Positions 61,476 to 64,000 of a stretch of DNA of 64,000 nucleotides are shown here, one piece after another. The first letter of the stretch is position 1, and each line of letters starts with the position of its first letter. The DNA comes from Sharpea porci (GTDB lineage: Bacteria > Bacillota_I > Bacilli_A > Erysipelotrichales > Coprobacillaceae). The notes beneath the pieces were generated by a model. That model had not been told where the DNA came from and did not search any database. It was given only the letters and a program-made list of their open reading frames with translations. Made by a program: the position numbers and the translations under genes. Location of the stretch: NCBI RefSeq assembly GCF_009695655.1, contig NZ_VUNM01000002.1:178907-242906 (forward strand), written 5' to 3'.

Positions 61476-63440
61476 CTAATGCTTTCTTACTAATTCTTTC
61501 TGATCCATGGTAAAGGCATCAAAATCATCTTCCATTGAGAACTGGACATTATCTTCAATCCATTCACGACGTGGTTCAACCTTATCGCCCATTAAGACTG
61601 ACACACGACGTTCTACTAAAGCTGCATCTTCAATCGTGACTTGAATGAGCGTCCTCGTCTCAGGATTCATTGTTGTTTCCCATAGCTGGTCCGCATTCAT
61701 TTCACCAAGACCTTTGTATCGTTGAACATTATAACCTTTGCCAATCTTCTTTTTTGCTACTTCAAGTTCCTTTTCATCCCAGGCATAGACAATATTATCT
61801 TTCTTGCCATTCTTTTTAGAAATCTTGTAGAGTGGTGGCATAGCGATATAGACCTTACCAGCCTGAATAAGACCACGCATATAGCGATAGAAGAAGGTCA
61901 GTAATAATATCTGAATATGAGCCCCATCAGTATCGGCATCGGTCATGATAATGATTTTATCATAGGCTGCATCTTCGACGTGGAAATCACTTCCATAACC
62001 AGCATTAATCGTATTGATCATTGTGCCAATTTCTTCATTTTTCAAGACATCGGCTAGACTTGCTCGCTCTGTATTGACAACCTTACCACGAAGAGGCAGG
62101 ATTGCCTGAAATTTACGATCACGGCCCTGCTTGGCACTACCACCGGCAGAATCCCCTTCGACAAGATAAAGCTCATTCTTGTTTTTATTACGGCTCTGGG
62201 CAGGTGCAAGCTTACCAGAAAGAATAGCTTTTTCTTTTTTTGCTTTACCATTACGTAGGGCTTCTCTTGCTTTTCTGGCAGCATTTCTAGCTGCAGCTGC
62301 TTTAATCATCTTGTTGACAAGTTCATCAGCTTCTTCTTTATTCTCTTCAAGATAATAAGTTAGCTGTTCAATAGTGACTTTTTCAAGTATGTTTTTCGCT
62401 ATTGGTGAACCAAGTTTGCTTTTGGTCTGTCCTTCAAACTGTAAATATTCTTCAGGAATCTTTACGGACAGTATCGCCGTTAAGCCTTCACGGACATCAT
62501 TGCCTTCAAGATTCTTGTCTTTCTTTTTCAGAAGATCATATTTTCTTGCATAGTCATTAAAGACTTTTGTAAGACCACTTTTAAAGCCCATTTCATGGGT
62601 ACCACCATCACTTGTACGGACAAGATTGACGAAGGAAACAATATTTTCCTGATAACCTTCATTAAACTGCAAAGCAACTTCGACTTCTATTTCATTGGAA
62701 TTATCATCAAAAGATACAATCTTTGAAATTAGCTTATCTTTTCCTGAATTGAGCCAGTTCACAAACTCCACTAATCCATTTTCATAATGATAGCTTTCAT
62801 GGCGATCAGTGCGTTCATCATGAAGAACCATTTCAATACCTTTTAAAAGAAAGGCATCTTCTCTAAGTCTTTCAGAGATTGTCGAGAAATGAAAATTAAT
62901 ATTGGAGAAGATTTCATGATCGGGCATGAAATGAATAATGGTACCTGTTTTCTTCGTAGTGCCGACAGTCTTCAGCTTTCCAATTACACTACCGCCTTTC
63001 TCGAAGTGCTGAGTAAAAATCTTTCCATCACGCATAACTGTCAGATCAAGATAGCTACTTAAGGCATTGACAACAGAAGAACCAACACCATGTAAGCCGC
63101 CACTTGTTTTATATCCGCCATCGCTGGAGAATTTTCCACCTGCATGCAATACTGTTAGAATGACTTCGGTTGTTGGTCTACCTGTTTCGGCATTAATCCC
63201 TGTAGGCATACCTCTCCCCTCATCTTCTACCGTTATACTATTATCTTTATGGATGGTAACTGTTATCTTCTTGCCATATCCTGCAAGAGCTTCATCAATA
63301 GAGTTATCGACGATTTCCCAAACCAAATGATGTAATCCACGGTTATCCGTAGAACCGATATACATCCCTGGTCTCTTTCTAACAGCTTCTAGACCTTTTA
63401 ATATTTGAATATCCGATTCATCATAATGACTCTTTGGCAT
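61476..63440 (-). CDS. parE: DNA topoisomerase IV subunit B (ParE)
   Basis: ATPase subunit, 654 residues. The GHKL fold has VDNSIDEALAG, DEGRGMPTG and GGLHGVGSSVVNALS; the transducer contains NLEGNDVREGL and QFEGQTKSKLG; TOPRIM has LVEGDSAGGSAKQGRDRKF and MTDADTDGAHI. The KIHKDNSI-like strand and SAKQGRDR loop agree with ParE instead of GyrB. RBS AAGGAGGT upstream. First gene of the operon ending at U32. Confidence 0.92.
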   Translation of the reverse strand: MPKSHYDESDIQILKGLEAVRKRPGMYIGSTDNRGLHHLVWEIVDNSIDEALAGYGKKITVTIHKDNSITVEDEGRGMPTGINAETGRPTTEVILTVLHAGGKFSSDGGYKTSGGLHGVGSSVVNALSSYLDLTVMRDGKIFTQHFEKGGSVIGKLKTVGTTKKTGTIIHFMPDHEIFSNINFHFSTISERLREDAFLLKGIEMVLHDERTDRHESYHYENGLVEFVNWLNSGKDKLISKIVSFDDNSNEIEVEVALQFNEGYQENIVSFVNLVRTSDGGTHEMGFKSGLTKVFNDYARKYDLLKKKDKNLEGNDVREGLTAILSVKIPEEYLQFEGQTKSKLGSPIAKNILEKVTIEQLTYYLEENKEEADELVNKMIKAAAARNAARKAREALRNGKAKKEKAILSGKLAPAQSRNKNKNELYLVEGDSAGGSAKQGRDRKFQAILPLRGKVVNTERASLADVLKNEEIGTMINTINAGYGSDFHVEDAAYDKIIIMTDADTDGAHIQILLLTFFYRYMRGLIQAGKVYIAMPPLYKISKKNGKKDNIVYAWDEKELEVAKKKIGKGYNVQRYKGLGEMNADQLWETTMNPETRTLIQVTIEDAALVERRVSVLMGDKVEPRREWIEDNVQFSMEDDFDAFTMDQKELVRKH

Positions 63441-63465
63441 TCTATAACCTCCTTAAAGCCGACTT

Positions 63466-63474
63466 ATTATACCA
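63466..63474 (-). promoter_or_regulatory. Extended -10 promoter of parE
   Basis: TGgTATAAT on the minus strand (63474-63466). A TTGACT upstream (near 63497) has a 22-bp spacer, too long for a standard -35. The start codon lies 26 bp downstream. Confidence 0.65.
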
Positions 63475-63553
63475 TAATCTTCTCTTTTTGGATAGTCAAT
63501 AAGAATTGTATTTGATGCATGAATGCTTGTTTTTTACATCTCGTTTCATTGTA

Positions 63554-63576
63554 TTTTTAGCGAATACATGTATAAT
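63554..63576 (+). promoter_or_regulatory. Second CIN-box-like promoter, shared with the com operon
   Basis: TTTTTAGCGAATACAT at 63554-63569 is identical to 27778-27793; the match extends to 21 nt with one change. Unlike the first copy it also ends in TATAAT (63571-63576), so a sigma-A promoter (TTGTAT-16-TATAAT) overlaps it. Confidence 0.6.
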
Positions 63577-63595
63577 ACAACCGAGGTGATTTACT

Positions 63596-63634
63596 ATCAG
63601 TAGTCAAGGGTATATTTTGATTTATTTATCTTAG
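63596..63634 (+). pseudogene. Truncated start of a gene, possibly dprA, cut by the IS110 element
   Basis: After the promoter comes GAGGTGAT (63583-63590), a 5-nt spacer and the frame ATC-AGT-AGT..., reading xSSQGYILIYLS before a TAG at 63632-63634. This hydrophobic ILIYLS start looks like the N-terminus of DprA, which often begins with an (I/L)(I/L)YLSLKY stretch. No ATG, GTG or TTG is in frame before GYILIYLS; ATC is the best-placed candidate start. The stop and all sequence downstream are probably IS DNA. Assignment is tentative. Confidence 0.35.
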
Positions 63635-63640
63635 AAGCAC

Positions 63641-63662
63641 AAAAAGAGGTTCAAGGAACCTC
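63641..63662 (-). terminator. Terminator of the IS110 transposase gene
   Basis: A perfect 7-bp stem GAGGTTC (63646-63652)/GAACCTC (63656-63662) with a 3-nt loop; on the minus strand it is followed by TTTTT. Confidence 0.8.
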
Positions 63663-63690
63663 AAAAAAATTTATAGTGACGAAAAACAGT

Positions 63691-64000
63691 TTATCTCAAT
63701 TTGCTCTGATCAAAGTCCAGGTCATTTTTTTCAAGAGTATATATCGTTCTAACCAGTTTTTTCGCGACATGGGAAAGTGCCACACGAAAGAATTTCCCTT
63801 CGTTCATTTTCTTCATCTTATATTCATATACTACAGGATTATGCAACGCAAAGGAATCTGCGCAGCGCATCAGTACACATCTAAGTGCAGAAGAACCATG
63901 CTTAACCATACGGCCGTTTTTATCTGATTCCCCAGACTGTATTCGGGAACAGTCCAGCCCCGCGAAAGCCAGTATCTGGTCAGGATTCCTGAATCCAGTT
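63691..64000 (-). CDS. IS110-family transposase, C-terminal fragment
   Basis: About 103 residues, open at the window edge (frame from base 63999). NPDQILAFAGLDCSRIQSGE then GRMVKHGSSALRCVLMRCA matches the Transposase_20 (IS116/IS110/IS902) domain, including the Ser/Arg-containing loop expected near the serine active site. The C-terminus is intact (ends FDQSKLR). The upstream DEDD domain lies outside the window. Confidence 0.88.
   Translation of the reverse strand, partial: TGFRNPDQILAFAGLDCSRIQSGESDKNGRMVKHGSSALRCVLMRCADSFALHNPVVYEYKMKKMNEGKFFRVALSHVAKKLVRTIYTLEKNDLDFDQSKLR

Larger units (their letters stand above)
63632..64000 (-). mobile_element. IS110-family insertion sequence, 3' part only
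   Basis: Non-coding end plus transposase C-terminus, continuing outside the window. The left limit, near 63632, is placed where the interrupted frame ends and is uncertain. IS110 elements have no terminal inverted repeats and carry a guide (bridge) RNA in a non-coding end; whether this end (about 57 nt beyond the stop codon) holds one is doubtful, since it is short. Confidence 0.65.

Noticed and set aside
58862..63440. GyrA/GyrB instead of ParC/ParE
   Set aside because: ParE-type SAKQGRDR and KDNS motifs and the lack of a GyrA box favour topoisomerase IV; recF and dnaN are not adjacent.
1..64000. CRISPR arrays, tRNA or rRNA genes
   Set aside because: No regularly spaced repeats and no cloverleaf or rRNA-like segments were found in the gaps, which are all under 300 bp.

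Overview
The window is about 64 kb of low-GC chromosome from a Gram-positive (Bacillota) bacterium. PolC, RnpM/YlxR, YqeH, Asp23/Gls24, a comG pseudopilus operon and ParE/ParC place it there. The gene-order blocks, the NadD-YqeK fusion and the divergence of several proteins fit the Erysipelotrichia/Coprobacillaceae side of the phylum; this placement is inference, since I could not search a database. No rRNA, tRNA, CRISPR array or intact prophage is visible, and no stretch above 300 bases lacks a gene.

Positions 1-2771: the end of an unrecognised protein cut by the window edge, a terminator, then a four-gene ABC exporter-like cluster (three membrane proteins, one ATPase). 2822-11036: a strong promoter leads into uppS-cdsA-dxr-rseP-polC (lipid carrier, phospholipid precursor, isoprenoid, site-2 protease, replicative polymerase). 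11046-15809: rimP-nusA-rnpM-ylxQ-infB-rbfA. 15881-27687: short units: LacX-like epimerase, lipoprotein, RsuA-type synthase, trmB, thioredoxin-like protein, a disordered protein with repeated SP-aromatic-G motifs, acpS, an OB-fold protein, lepA, a class B PBP, rpmG, an MBL hydrolase, an RmlD-like reductase and a dicarboxylate/glutamate symporter.

27776-32777: a comG competence operon driven by a T-rich GCGAATA promoter that resembles the ComX/SigX (CIN-box) type. It carries comGA to comGG-like genes plus three small unknown proteins that look distantly alike. comGF appears to start at AUA. 32806-41119: efp and the conserved Asp23-nusB-xseA-xseB-ispA-dxs-tlyA-recN block, without the argR often found there. 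41162-44760: dinB, xerD-like recombinase, deoB and a small membrane protein.

44815-45718: the most distinctive locus, a compact structured RNA with its own promoter and terminator directly upstream of a DUF3800 gene. 45813-51149 on the minus strand: purF, a DUF2156-GNAT fusion, UPF0210/UPF0237, and an orphan PTS IIB with cre-like sites. A phosphodiesterase (+) then converges on an XRE regulator (-).

52292-63440 on the minus strand: parE-parC-yqeH-yhbY-nadD/yqeK-rsfS-yqeM-mtnN-U32, which joins topoisomerase IV, ribosome assembly, NAD synthesis and SAM salvage. 63554-64000: a second copy of the competence-type promoter followed by about 12 codons of a gene, possibly dprA, that runs straight into the end of an IS110-family element whose transposase leaves the window. 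This suggests that a competence gene has been interrupted.
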